Translations under genes and position numbers: made by a program | Shown here: piece after piece, positions 1-8,761 of the stretch | Layout of the letters: every line of letters starts with the position of its first letter | How positions within the stretch are numbered: position 1 is the first letter of the stretch | Notes under the pieces: model-generated | Told to the model about the DNA's origin: nothing | The model's input: only the letters and a program-made list of their open reading frames with translations | Databases searched by the model: none | Source of the DNA: Paenibacillus luteus | GTDB lineage: Bacteria > Bacillota > Bacilli > Paenibacillales > Paenibacillaceae | Assembly: GCF_006542765.1 (NCBI RefSeq) | Contig: NZ_SKCD01000088.1 | Coordinates: forward strand, 124,001 to 188,000 | Length of the DNA stretch: 64,000 nt | Reading direction: 5' to 3'

Positions 1-2598
1 GGCGTGGACCGCGCCATAACGGCGCAGCGCCAGCGAAAGGCGAAGCCGCTGGTGCTGCGCTGCAGCAATGGCCGCGGCCGCAAGCGCTAGCGCGGCCGCG
101 CCTGCGGCAGCTACAGCGGCGGGCGAAGCCGCCGCTGCGCTTTTGGCTGCGCGCGCGAGGGCATCTGCCCCTCGCGCGGCAGCCGCCTCAAACCATGCGG
201 CGAGATTCGCTAAGCTCGCCTCGCCAAACCCAAGCGCGCCGCTGCTGACGCCGCTTGCCAGTGCTGCTCCCATTGCGGGAGCAGCGAGCATGCCGCCCGC
301 AGAACCGGCGGCTGCAACACTCACGACGCCGCTGAATCCCGGCGTCGGATCAAAGGGCACCCAGCCTGCGCCTGGAAAATACACCTCAACCCAGGCATGC
401 GCATCGGAGCCTCTCACCTCATAATCCACCGATTGCAAGCTATCCCCCTCAGCGGCTAGCGAACTGCTGCTCTTTCTCCCCGATCCATCGCTTAGCGCTC
501 CACTACCATTCTCTACTTCAGCGCTACCTGTATAAATCACTCTATCGCTTCCATTGTCTACTTTGGCACTTCCCGAGCTCAGCGCTCCACTAGAGCTCTC
601 TGCTCCAGCACTACCAGCACTACCAGCACTACCAGCACTACCAGCACTACCAGCACTACCAGCACTACCAGCACTACCAGCACTACCAGCACTAATCGCT
701 CTATCGCTTCCACTCTCTACCCCTGCATTTCCAGAGCTCAGCGCTTCACTACCGCTCTCTACTCCAGCTCTTCCTAAGCTCTGAGCTTCCGCTCCAGCAT
801 TTCCCGCTCCCAAAGAATTTCCTGTAGCGCTCTCTCCCGCGGGAATTCCTGTGGTGAAGCCTTTTACCCAACGGGCGGGAATGCCTTGCGCGCGCAGTAG
901 CACCACCATCGCGGTAGAGAAATGTACGCAATAGCCCTGGCGCTGCTCGAAGAGGAAGTTGTCCACGAAATCACTGCCTTCCGGGGGCACGGAGCTGCCA
1001 TCCAGCGTATAGGTGTAACTCTCTTTCAAAAAGTCCTCAATCGCCTTCACCTGGTCGTAACGGCTCGTAACGCCACCGCCTGCGACCTCAGCAGCCAAAG
1101 CGACTACACGGCTTGGCAGCGAGGACGGCAACTGCAAATAAGGCGCCAAAGCCAGTTCCTCCGTTGCATCGGCTGAAGTACCTGAAGCCGCTGAACCTTC
1201 ATCCGCTGCCAATGCTCCGCCAGAACCGTTGTCCAACGCACGCAATTGCGCTTCATCCGTTACGGCAAGAACGCTATTGACCGTGTAGCTCTCCACTTTT
1301 GCTTTATTCGATTGGGCATATAAAGCACTGCTATCCCCATTAAATATATAGCTCTCCAGCTTGCGCCTTGGATCTGCCGCCGTAAGCTCGGTAACCCTGC
1401 CGTATAAGCCGGAGACAAACAGCGGCATTCCAGCTGTAGGCTGCGCCCAAATGACAGTTTGCTGAATGATCGGCCCTTGTTGATTCGTTCCCGCTTCATC
1501 TGCCGCTTTGGCGGATGCTTCCATATCCGTACTGCGAACAGGGAGTAGCACGGAGCTGCCTGACGTATCGCTCCAGCCATGCCCATCATATAAGCGCTTT
1601 GTTTCCCCGCGCCAATAACCTTTTACCGGTGAGCTTCCCGTAAATAGAATGCTGTCGTCTTTCCTTACCGGCGCACCCAGCTTGCTGTCATCGAACCCAT
1701 ACCCCGTAAAGGAGCTGCCCGATAGACTGTATCCGGTTGTTCCATTTACGCTTGCTTGGCTCTGCTGCCCAAGCGAGCTGACCGCCTGCTCTAGCCGATC
1801 ATTAAACGTCGTTGTCCAGCTCGCAGGCGGCAGCGAGGCTTCGCGGCCGGCCGCAAACAGCAAACCGCAGCCAATAATCGTCAGAACGACAAAGGCGGAA
1901 CCTGAAAGCCAGCGCATATCCACTCCCTTGAGCTTGCCTAAACCCGTCTCTATCATTCGCTGTACTCGTGGCACCGTTACTACAGCACCAAGCAGCAGCC
2001 CTTCTGCCACCGTGCGCATCAAGCCGCCCATCACGTCAAATCCCAGCCATAGATGTAGCGTAATTAAATATACTAACGTTATGCATGCGAGTCCAAGAGC
2101 CGTCTGGCGCATCCAGAGCAGCGCCTGCAGCGCGGGAGCCAGCATAGCCCAGCCAATAAAGAGCAGCAGCGTTCTAAGCTCTCCCGACATGGCCCATAAG
2201 CCGTTATCCACTAGCAGCAGGAAGTGTTCCTTCAGCATAACCGGAAATCCGATCACCCATTGAAGGCTGCCTTGGTCAGTCCCCTTATAGAGCCACATCA
2301 GGCTTAAAATACAGAGGATGACATTCATCGGAAGAGTAGCACCGAGCGGCAGGCGAAACAATCCCGCCAGCAACACAAAGCCGATAACTATAAGCAGCGG
2401 CTCCGGATTATAAATGACCGACCACGCACCCGCATTCACCCATGGAAGCAGCCATTCGGCGAGCAAGCCAAATAGCAGCAGTGTGGTAAGCAGCCGATAG
2501 CCGAACGAATCTTCGGCAGCGCCGCTATGCAGCCGTTGGTTACCCGGTTGCAGCCTCTTTCCGTCTCTACCTGCTATATCGCTTTTATGCAAGCTCAT
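1..2598 (-). CDS. TgpA-like membrane transglutaminase, 3' end cut by window edge
   Basis: The reading frame is open from the ATG at 2598 to base 1 (866 codons) and continues off the window. The first ~250 residues hold several hydrophobic segments, as in the DUF3488/TgpA family. A soluble extracytoplasmic transglutaminase-like domain follows. Visible triad: Cys557 in QGYCVHFSTAMVV, His734 in SDAHAWVEVYF and Asp750 in PFDPTPGF. Cys and His are ~177 residues apart, much more than usual for the fold. The extra ~130 residues are a Gly/Ser/Ala/Glu low-complexity insertion that includes ten SAG repeats. After the triad the chain becomes very Ala-rich and returns toward a membrane-like stretch. The start overlaps the DUF58 stop by 14 nt, with GGAGGCGA just upstream. 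MoxR, DUF58 and TgpA form a well-known conserved cluster; the physiological substrate is not known to me. Confidence 0.9.
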   Translation of the reverse strand, partial: MSLHKSDIAGRDGKRLQPGNQRLHSGAAEDSFGYRLLTTLLLFGLLAEWLLPWVNAGAWSVIYNPEPLLIVIGFVLLAGLFRLPLGATLPMNVILCILSLMWLYKGTDQGSLQWVIGFPVMLKEHFLLLVDNGLWAMSGELRTLLLFIGWAMLAPALQALLWMRQTALGLACITLVYLITLHLWLGFDVMGGLMRTVAEGLLLGAVVTVPRVQRMIETGLGKLKGVDMRWLSGSAFVVLTIIGCGLLFAAGREASLPPASWTTTFNDRLEQAVSSLGQQSQASVNGTTGYSLSGSSFTGYGFDDSKLGAPVRKDDSILFTGSSPVKGYWRGETKRLYDGHGWSDTSGSSVLLPVRSTDMEASAKAADEAGTNQQGPIIQQTVIWAQPTAGMPLFVSGLYGRVTELTAADPRRKLESYIFNGDSSALYAQSNKAKVESYTVNSVLAVTDEAQLRALDNGSGGALAADEGSAASGTSADATEELALAPYLQLPSSLPSRVVALAAEVAGGGVTSRYDQVKAIEDFLKESYTYTLDGSSVPPEGSDFVDNFLFEQRQGYCVHFSTAMVVLLRAQGIPARWVKGFTTGIPAGESATGNSLGAGNAGAEAQSLGRAGVESGSEALSSGNAGVESGSDRAISAGSAGSAGSAGSAGSAGSAGSAGSAGSAGAESSSGALSSGSAKVDNGSDRVIYTGSAEVENGSGALSDGSGRKSSSSLAAEGDSLQSVDYEVRGSDAHAWVEVYFPGAGWVPFDPTPGFSGVVSVAAAGSAGGMLAAPAMGAALASGVSSGALGFGEASLANLAAWFEAAAARGADALARAAKSAAAASPAAVAAAGAAALALAAAAIAAAQHQRLRLSLALRRYGAVHA
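605..694 (-). repeat. Ten perfect tandem copies of a 9-bp unit (Ser-Ala-Gly codons)
   Basis: The plus strand reads CCAGCACTA ten times without a mismatch. In the minus-strand transglutaminase frame this is AGT GCT GGT, encoding Ser-Ala-Gly (residues ~636-665). The 9-bp period keeps the frame, so copy-number change would alter loop length without breaking the gene. Flanking sequence (440-850) holds looser 12-16 residue repeats of SGNAGVESGSDRAI type. Confidence 0.95.
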
Positions 2599-4081
2599 GG
2601 AAGTCGCCTCCTTCCTCGGCATAAGGAAGATCATCCATGCTCGCAGGGACATGCAGCCACGTCAATTTGACGCCGCCGCTCTCCAGCCATTTCTGCTGCT
2701 CGCGCATGGCGAAAGTAGGCATGCTGCTTCGCGTTATAATGAAGAGCTCTAGCCTGCAGCCTTGCTCGGCGGCATAACCAGCCAGCTCGCCCCAGCTCCT
2801 GCCGCCCCGCCAATCAGCGGTAAACACGAGGATCGTGCAGCCGCGGCTAAAGGTTCCCGAACTTTTGTAGAGGCTGCCTGCAAGCGAGCCCCTTCCGCCT
2901 GGCTTGAGCAGAGCCATCGCGTGAAGCATCCCAGACAAACGGGATAATGAATCTGCCTCCGTCGACTCCAGCGCTGCTTGCTCCTGACCAAGCAGAAGCG
3001 TTACTCCATGACCAAGTGAAGCTGCCTGCGTAAGCGCCAATGATGCCCAGCCTACGCAAGCATCAAAGAGCCGGTTGTCCTGATCGTATGCAGATGCCAG
3101 CGTATCGACAGCTATATACGTTCGAACAGGCTGCTCCAGCGCATGCCATTTGGTTTGAAGACCGCGTCCCTTAGCCGCGCTGCGCCAATCCAGATGACGG
3201 AGCGAGTCACCCTCACGGTACGGCCGAACTTCCGGGCCCCAACCGGCAGCTCTCACCGCGGCCTCGATTTCTTCTCTTCCCGCTTCGCCGCGCGGATCAC
3301 GAGCTTCGCCCATGGCACGCGTACGAACTGCATGCGGTGCTGATCCGCCTAACTGCTCCGGCTTTAACTGATCTGCCTGAGGCAGGCCAGGCAAAACAAC
3401 AAACTCCGCCTTGCATGACAATTGCTTGCGAATTGCGGTTAGACCCAGCCAATCGCCAACAGTAACCGACACATGCTCGAATGGATGCAGCCCCCGCTGC
3501 AGTTGATAGAATGCATACTGAACGGTCATCTCTTTGCGAAAGATTGGCATGAACACATATTGCATACTCAAGCCTAGGCGAGCAGGTGAGCTCTGATTTA
3601 TTGTTTCATCGCTTATTGCAACCCACACAAAAGGAATTAGCAGCGATCGCCTGAGCGTTAAACGCACAGAGATGGTTCCTCCCTCACGTGTCGTCTCTTG
3701 CGAAAGCTCGCGGACAGCCGTAATGCCTGCCGCTGCCAGCATAGGCGCAGCACAGCTTAAGATCACGATCATACTGAGTACGGCTGCCATAAACCATTCC
3801 ACTGCACCGCCCCGAAGCAGCACGGCTGCCACGCTTCCGGCCCATCCTGCACCTAGCAAACCCCAAGCCAGCCACCTTGTTCGATAAATGCCATGATCAC
3901 CATCTTGCCCGGCATAGGCTGTCTTTCTCTCATCTACCGGCTCTGTCATCCCCTGCCTGCCGCGTGTCCAGCTCTCATTCTCATGATTGTTCGGGAGTTG
4001 CCCCTCAACAGCATATAAGCGTTCTTCGCTTCCCGCCTCGGACCCTTCTTTCGGAAGTCCATTTTCATAAAATGCATTCAT
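2585..4081 (-). CDS. DUF58 domain protein
   Basis: About 498 residues. An upstream ATG at 4120 is open, but the ATG at 4081 overlaps the moxR stop as ATGA and follows GGGAAGC, so I prefer it. After a charged N-terminus there are two hydrophobic segments (roughly residues 65-120), then a beta-rich region, then the DUF58 signature RPYREGDSLRHLDWRSAAKG around residue 290, followed by a vWA-like alpha/beta segment. The family is membrane-bound and is usually encoded between a MoxR ATPase and a TgpA-like transglutaminase, exactly as here. The arrangement suggests a chaperone-assisted envelope complex. This is family inference; no catalytic residue can be named. Confidence 0.88.
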   Translation of the reverse strand: MNAFYENGLPKEGSEAGSEERLYAVEGQLPNNHENESWTRGRQGMTEPVDERKTAYAGQDGDHGIYRTRWLAWGLLGAGWAGSVAAVLLRGGAVEWFMAAVLSMIVILSCAAPMLAAAGITAVRELSQETTREGGTISVRLTLRRSLLIPFVWVAISDETINQSSPARLGLSMQYVFMPIFRKEMTVQYAFYQLQRGLHPFEHVSVTVGDWLGLTAIRKQLSCKAEFVVLPGLPQADQLKPEQLGGSAPHAVRTRAMGEARDPRGEAGREEIEAAVRAAGWGPEVRPYREGDSLRHLDWRSAAKGRGLQTKWHALEQPVRTYIAVDTLASAYDQDNRLFDACVGWASLALTQAASLGHGVTLLLGQEQAALESTEADSLSRLSGMLHAMALLKPGGRGSLAGSLYKSSGTFSRGCTILVFTADWRGGRSWGELAGYAAEQGCRLELFIITRSSMPTFAMREQQKWLESGGVKLTWLHVPASMDDLPYAEEGGDFHELA

Positions 4082-5097
4082 CGGCGCTTCCCGCTTCCTG
4101 CAGCTGCCGGCATTGGGCATTCGCGAATCGTGCGCTTCAACACAGATGTGGCATCCGCTCCACTTGCTGCTGCGCTGAAGCGCAGCGACAAACGATGCGG
4201 CAGCACGGCTTCGGCGGTTGCCAGCAAATCATCGGGAACCGCATAACCGCGGCCTTCCATGTAAGCATTGGCCTGGGATGCGCGCAGCCAATCTCTAAGC
4301 GCCCTTGGGCTCAGACCAAGCATGACCTCGGGCGCACGGCGGGTCGCATCCGCCACCTGCACCATATATTCCAGCAGCGCCGGATGCATATGCGTCTGGC
4401 GTGCCTCCGCCTGCATCTGCAGCCATTCTTCCGTGGCAATGACTGGACGCAAGCGCTCCGGCTCGATTCGGTTGCCATCCGCATATTGCTCCAGCATTCT
4501 CTTCTCTTCCATCGATCCGGGATATCCGATGGTTAGCCGCATCATGAAACGATCCAGCTGCGCTTCCGGCAGCGTGTTCGTCCCCTCGAAGCTAAGCGGA
4601 TTTTGCGTAGCGATCAGCATGAACGGAACGGGCAGCTTGCGCGTTTTCCCTTCTACCGTGACCCGCCTCTCCTCCATTGCTTCAAGCAGCGCAGACTGCG
4701 TGCGCGGCGATGTGCGGTTGATCTCATCGGCCAGCACCACATTGCCCATAATCGGGCCAGGGCGGTACACCAGCTCGCTCGTCCTTGGATCAAGCACAAC
4801 TCCGCCAACAATATCCGCAGGCAGCATATCGGACGTAAACTGGATTCTTTTGAAATCACCGCCCACCGCCCTTGCAAAAGCCTGTGCCAGCAGTGTCTTC
4901 CCAACGCCCGGCACATCCTCAAGCAAAACATGGCCGCCCGCAAGCAGCGCGGTTAACGTATTCCTTATGACCTGCTGCTTCCCTAGCAATACGCTCTCTA
5001 CCTTTACTAGCAGCCTGTGAAGCAGCACCTGCGGGGCTTCCGGCCAGTGACTATAGCGCTCCTCTTTGGCATCCTCTGAAAATTGGGGAGTAATCAT
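4078..5097 (-). CDS. MoxR-family AAA+ ATPase
   Basis: 339 residues, normal family length. Walker A is EDVPGVGKTLLAQAFA (residues ~58-73), Walker B is NVVLADEINRTSP (~118-130), and ATQNPLSFEGTNTLPEAQ supplies the sensor-1 region. The C-terminal helical lid follows (SPRALRDWLRASQANA). MoxR proteins act as cytosolic chaperone-like ATPases that help assemble or activate vWA-type partners; the partner here is presumably the downstream DUF58 protein, whose start overlaps this stop by 4 nt. A good RBS (CAGGAGGCG) precedes the ATG. A perfect 10-bp inverted repeat at 5113-5140 lies directly upstream of that RBS. Confidence 0.93.
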   Translation of the reverse strand: MITPQFSEDAKEERYSHWPEAPQVLLHRLLVKVESVLLGKQQVIRNTLTALLAGGHVLLEDVPGVGKTLLAQAFARAVGGDFKRIQFTSDMLPADIVGGVVLDPRTSELVYRPGPIMGNVVLADEINRTSPRTQSALLEAMEERRVTVEGKTRKLPVPFMLIATQNPLSFEGTNTLPEAQLDRFMMRLTIGYPGSMEEKRMLEQYADGNRIEPERLRPVIATEEWLQMQAEARQTHMHPALLEYMVQVADATRRAPEVMLGLSPRALRDWLRASQANAYMEGRGYAVPDDLLATAEAVLPHRLSLRFSAAASGADATSVLKRTIRECPMPAAAGSGKRR

Positions 5098-5112
5098 CGA
5101 ATAAATCGCCTC

Positions 5113-5140
5113 CTGAAAAATAAATCTATCTATTTTTCAG
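5113..5140. promoter_or_regulatory. Perfect inverted repeat in the moxR leader
   Basis: CTGAAAAATA and TATTTTTCAG (10-bp arms, 8-nt spacer) sit just upstream of the moxR RBS. The stem is AT-rich and lacks a T tract in the transcribed direction, so it reads better as an operator or leader hairpin than as a terminator. Function is inferred only from position and symmetry. Confidence 0.4.
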
Positions 5141-5185
5141 TGTCCCCAGCTTTCTCTCAATTTAGACCTGCTAGAGCTGCCAGCT

Positions 5186-6544
5186 TTACGCTGACAACCA
5201 AATTTCCCGCTGCTGATCGTTATAGACAACACTTGTAATGACGATTCCGAACTTTTCTAGCGTCGCGCGCACAGGCACAGCCATTCGCTCCGACTGCTCG
5301 ACAGTCATTTTACCCGTCTGGCTGGATAGCTTCAGTACCTGATTGCCATCGTAATAAGCCTCTATGATGCCATGCTCCAAATCGAGCTTCGTAATGCCGC
5401 CTACCCACTCCGATAACTTAAGCAAGGGAACCTCAATCGAGCCGTTTCTTAGACGGTATTCCTCCTTGCTAAGCTCCAAGAGTTGTTCCCCGCGATGCAA
5501 AATCAAGCTCGGCGCATTTGGCTCCGCTTGCACTAACAAGCTGTTCCTGCCAAGCTTTTCCGAGAACGCGATAAGGCTTTGTTTCTCCGGCTTGGATACT
5601 TTTGCCCTGTCCCACTTCAATTGCTTGGCAACGTTGAATTGGATAGGCTTCACTTGATCCGTAAGCGGGACGAAGGTGTAGCCTTTGCTCTTATAATATT
5701 TCAGGATCGCAGGCAAAGCCTTAACGGACTCCGCATGTCCCTTGCCGTCATGGAGCAGCACATTTAATGTGGCAGCAAGCTTTGATTTTTTTATCGTGGA
5801 TATAATCTCAGCCGCTGGCACGCCTACCCGCTTGGAGTCGCCGCTGTCCACATTCCAATCATGCACCTGATAGCCTGCCTCTGCCATCGCATCAAAGTAG
5901 CCTTGGTCAAAATTGCTATAGGTACCGCCCGGCGCTCGAAACAACGTCGTCCTTAGGCCCAGCGTTTTATAAATAGCCTCGTCCGTTTTCATAACTTGAC
6001 TAGCAAACTCTGCAAAACTGCCGTACAAGCGGTCATATTTATGATTAAAGGTATGATTGCCAATGGCGTGCCCCTCCGCTACAATTCGCTTGGCTATTTC
6101 CGGCTGCTTCAGCACCTGTTCACCCAAAACAAAAAACGTCGCAGTAATCCCTTCCCGCTTCAAAAGATCCAGCACCTGCTTCGTGTTTTCGCTTGGCCCG
6201 TCATCGAAGGTCAAGTACAGCAGCTTCTCATTCTGTTTCAGATTTTGCTTCTGCTCCTGCTCTTGCGGTGCTGCAGCAGCTTTATTATTTTCAGAGAGGC
6301 TCGCAGCTTCAGGGAACGCGTTCCCCTCTGCTTGTTTACCTGGTTCATAGGATATCTGCTCGATAAGAACCGGCTTGGCTACGGATTCGGCAATTGGACC
6401 CAAGCCCGCGCTTGCTTGAACAACCTCACGTTCACTAGCGGTATCCCCGCTATATAAGGCAGGACCTCCAAGCCCAAACAAACCAAACCATACTACCAAC
6501 GTGCATACTCCCGCCTTCATCATACGCCGCATCATCTCTGCCAC
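5186..6544 (-). CDS. Secreted polysaccharide deacetylase with C-terminal stalk domain
   Basis: 452 residues. A signal peptide or anchor occupies residues ~8-30. A linker rich in Glu/Gln/Ala/Lys leads to a NodB-homology domain (~108-300): TFDDGPSENT (catalytic Asp and metal Asp), GNHTFNHKY (metal His pair), RAPGGTYSNFD and LLHDGKGH. These match CE4 de-N-acetylases that act on wall glycan or chitin-type N-acetyl groups using a divalent metal. The C-terminal ~110 residues resemble the copper amine oxidase N-terminal (stalk) fold, which is common in Paenibacillus exoproteins. It is transcribed alone upstream of moxR and preceded by the terminator at 6657-6680. The exact glycan substrate cannot be read from sequence. 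Confidence 0.9.
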   Translation of the reverse strand: MAEMMRRMMKAGVCTLVVWFGLFGLGGPALYSGDTASEREVVQASAGLGPIAESVAKPVLIEQISYEPGKQAEGNAFPEAASLSENNKAAAAPQEQEQKQNLKQNEKLLYLTFDDGPSENTKQVLDLLKREGITATFFVLGEQVLKQPEIAKRIVAEGHAIGNHTFNHKYDRLYGSFAEFASQVMKTDEAIYKTLGLRTTLFRAPGGTYSNFDQGYFDAMAEAGYQVHDWNVDSGDSKRVGVPAAEIISTIKKSKLAATLNVLLHDGKGHAESVKALPAILKYYKSKGYTFVPLTDQVKPIQFNVAKQLKWDRAKVSKPEKQSLIAFSEKLGRNSLLVQAEPNAPSLILHRGEQLLELSKEEYRLRNGSIEVPLLKLSEWVGGITKLDLEHGIIEAYYDGNQVLKLSSQTGKMTVEQSERMAVPVRATLEKFGIVITSVVYNDQQREIWLSA

Positions 6545-6656
6545 CCTTCTCTACCTTTGAATAAACCACAACATTCATTCTGATAGATTATATGAACAGC
6601 TAATCTAGTAAATGACAGGACAATGCTTTTTCCACTCGAAAGATTCCATCCGCCCT

Positions 6657-6680
6657 AAAAAAAAAGCCAATCATGGCTTT
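6657..6680 (-). terminator. Rho-independent terminator downstream of the kptA relic
   Basis: On the minus strand AAAGCCA-TGAT-TGGCTTT is followed by an uninterrupted T run. It ends the transcript that carries the stalk protein and the kptA relic. Confidence 0.8.
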
Positions 6681-6698
6681 GCTCAACCATCATTAGCT

Positions 6699-6990
6699 CT
6701 AAACTCCGTCAACCCTTATATATTCAGCCGGAATATGATCCGCCAGCCAAACTACTTCATCCCCCTGGTAAAAGGCAATGCCCGCCTGCCATGCGCGCTC
6801 CGCATCGATCCGCAGCAGAAGCGGCTGCCGATCCTTTCGTCTGCCGACATTCATCGCTGTTGCGGTTTCGATCGACAGATGGACATTTTTCCGCGCCATC
6901 GGCCGCAGCCCCTTGGTCATAATTTGTCCCTGAAGCTCGCGTGATGTCCCGTGATAAAGAACCTCCGGGGGCTTTTTTCGTTCCTCCTCT
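6699..6990 (-). pseudogene. RNA 2'-phosphotransferase (KptA/Tpt1) relic, N-terminal lobe missing
   Basis: The minus-strand frame from ~6985 to the TAG at 6699 reads PPEVLYHGTSREL, then GLRPMARKNVHLS, VGRRKDRQPLLLRID and VVWLADHIPAEYI. This is the C-terminal NAD-binding lobe of KptA/Tpt1, which transfers a 2'-phosphate from RNA to NAD. Intact proteins are ~180 residues; here only ~95 remain, and the N-terminal winged-helix-like lobe with its conserved Arg-His pair is absent. No ATG, GTG or TTG occurs in frame before the internal ATG at 6920, which lies after the HGT motif. The fragment abuts the stop of the upstream stalk-protein gene in another frame. I read it as a truncated pseudogene left by a deletion; a short translated protein cannot be excluded. 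Confidence 0.8.
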
Positions 6991-8124
6991 TTACTGAACG
7001 ATATTTATACTGTAGCTTGTTTGATCATTAGCAGTCGAATCCTCATTTTTGAAATAAAGGGTATTGCCTTCCCGCTGCACAAACTTCAGAAAATCACCGG
7101 GAAACGATGCCTGATTCTTTTCCACCAATTCCTGCTGCTTCTTGTCAAAAAAAGTTTTGTATAAAAAAGTGCTATTTCCGGATTCTCTGTCTACCAACAT
7201 TAATATCCCTTTTTGGCTGGCGCGCAGCAATAGGACGTCCTTAGCAAAATATTCGACGTAATAATGATCTTTTCCCCCGCCAAGCTCCTCCAAATTAATC
7301 GTCTCCAGCACCTTGCCTGTCCCATCCTCCAGCACTCTCAGCGTCTTGCCTTCGTTTAACAGCAATTGGCCGTTCCCTTGTGTGGCATTGGTATCCATTC
7401 GATTCGAATAGAGCACACTGGCCTGCTGCAAAACCGCACCATCTTTTATAACGAGTGTGAATTGTTGACTAAAAAGCACCCCCGAACCAAAATGATCCGA
7501 TAGGCTGAGCAATAGCAGCCCGCCCTCCGTTTTCTCAAAGCGGAATGATAGCTGCTCTTTAATGGGAGCTCCTAGCTTGGCAAGCTCATGCTGTGTTCCC
7601 TTGCTATCCGTCACATAAAGAATGCCGTTTTTGCCTACAACGGTGTATTTCCGATTGTCATAGACCTTTGCATATTGCTTAAACGATTGCAAATGATCGG
7701 CCTTGATTGTGTTTGTTTTGGAGTCCTTCGTAACGTTTTTTCCGTTAAGCGCTTGAACAACGAAACGAGCAGGCAAATAGAGCTCTTTTTGATTAACAAA
7801 CGGAGCTCCAGCCAGCTTAACGCTTTTGCCATCCAGCATGGCGGTAAGACTGCCGATTCGAACCGCAAACGACTTTTGCCAGCCGCTGAACTGCGCACGC
7901 TTCCCGGTTGCATCCCAGCTTAAATCAAGTCCCGCTGTCTTCGTCACAAGCTCCATAGGAACAAAGGTAACGCCATTTTTGATCAGAGCAGGCCCCCCAA
8001 TCAACCGTTCATCATTCTCGTTCCATACAAATTCATAGGCAGGCGGCGCTGCTGCACTTACAGAATGAGGCAGGATCAGTGCGAATGCCATAAGAAATAC
8101 GGTAAACATCCTTTTAATATTCAA
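6991..8124 (-). CDS. Secreted protein with copper-amine-oxidase-like stalk domain
   Basis: 377 residues from a TTG start (AAGGG is 11 nt upstream). A clear signal peptide ends near HSVSAAA (~residue 25). Residues ~30-145 contain the stalk-domain pattern: NGVTFVPMELVTKTAGLDLSWD, then a second strand set ELYLPARFVVQALNG. The remaining ~230 residues are beta-rich and look like a propeller-type or repetitive sensor region (GNGQLLLNEGKTLRVL, GILMLVDRESGN). I do not recognise a catalytic function. Such modules usually sit on secreted or wall-associated proteins in Paenibacillaceae. It stands between a small membrane protein upstream and the kptA relic downstream. Confidence 0.75.
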   Translation of the reverse strand: MNIKRMFTVFLMAFALILPHSVSAAAPPAYEFVWNENDERLIGGPALIKNGVTFVPMELVTKTAGLDLSWDATGKRAQFSGWQKSFAVRIGSLTAMLDGKSVKLAGAPFVNQKELYLPARFVVQALNGKNVTKDSKTNTIKADHLQSFKQYAKVYDNRKYTVVGKNGILYVTDSKGTQHELAKLGAPIKEQLSFRFEKTEGGLLLLSLSDHFGSGVLFSQQFTLVIKDGAVLQQASVLYSNRMDTNATQGNGQLLLNEGKTLRVLEDGTGKVLETINLEELGGGKDHYYVEYFAKDVLLLRASQKGILMLVDRESGNSTFLYKTFFDKKQQELVEKNQASFPGDFLKFVQREGNTLYFKNEDSTANDQTSYSINIVQ

Positions 8125-8216
8125 TTCAAATCAATCCCTTCACCTTACAAATAAATGGAAGTATTCAGCTATACTAACGTCCATTTTTTGTAAAAGTTGC
8201 AGAGAAGTTGTATAAA

Positions 8217-8663
8217 TTATTTTCCGTCTTTTTGTCTTAACGTATTTTGCAAAAACAAGAAAACCATGAGCAGTAAAAAACCTCCAAAAACATAAGCCAG
8301 TGCTTGTTTCCAACTGAATCCCTTGCCTGCATATTCTCCATCATACAACGCTTTTACCCATTTGCCTTCGCCGTTTCCGACGGCTATGGCCTCGCCAACC
8401 GGAAAATCATTGATTTTGTAATAGGATGTACCTTTGGGAAACCGGTTTGAGAAATTACCTGAGTAGGTGCCTTCACTATCGGAATATTTTGTAACCTTCC
8501 CAATAACAGGGCCTACTTGACTAGCTTCAAGCTCAATATCGGAAATGGCATAGCTTCCTCCGTCAAAAACAACAAATGATTTTGCCCAATCCGCATAGGC
8601 CGGTGCTAAGAAAAGCGTAAATCCGATGAGCAGAACGAACATGCAGCCGATGATTTTCTTCAT
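8217..8663 (-). CDS. Small exported membrane protein, function unknown
   Basis: 148 residues from the ATG at 8663, chosen because GGGGTGGGAG precedes it; a longer frame from 8714 has no such site. An N-terminal signal peptide (KKIIGCMFVLLIGFTLFLA), a soluble middle of ~90 residues and one C-terminal transmembrane helix (AYVFGGFLLLMVFLFLQ) with a short charged tail give an extracytoplasmic domain with a C-terminal anchor. I do not recognise the family. It lies ~100 nt downstream of the RND exporter stop, on the same strand, so it may be co-transcribed, but no functional link can be claimed. Confidence 0.7.
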   Translation of the reverse strand: MKKIIGCMFVLLIGFTLFLAPAYADWAKSFVVFDGGSYAISDIELEASQVGPVIGKVTKYSDSEGTYSGNFSNRFPKGTSYYKINDFPVGEAIAVGNGEGKWVKALYDGEYAGKGFSWKQALAYVFGGFLLLMVFLFLQNTLRQKDGK

Positions 8664-8761
8664 ATCTCCCACCCCTTTACAGAATGGACTTCTACAAGTG
8701 CCATAAGGTTGCACGCAAGATCGGATTTACGCCATAAATATTTCCAAATTATCAGTAAGTG

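Noticed and set aside
554..784. Plus-strand open frame of Ala-Leu-Pro repeats
   Set aside because: It is the antisense of the SAG codon repeat inside the transglutaminase gene, which has an intact frame and catalytic motifs.
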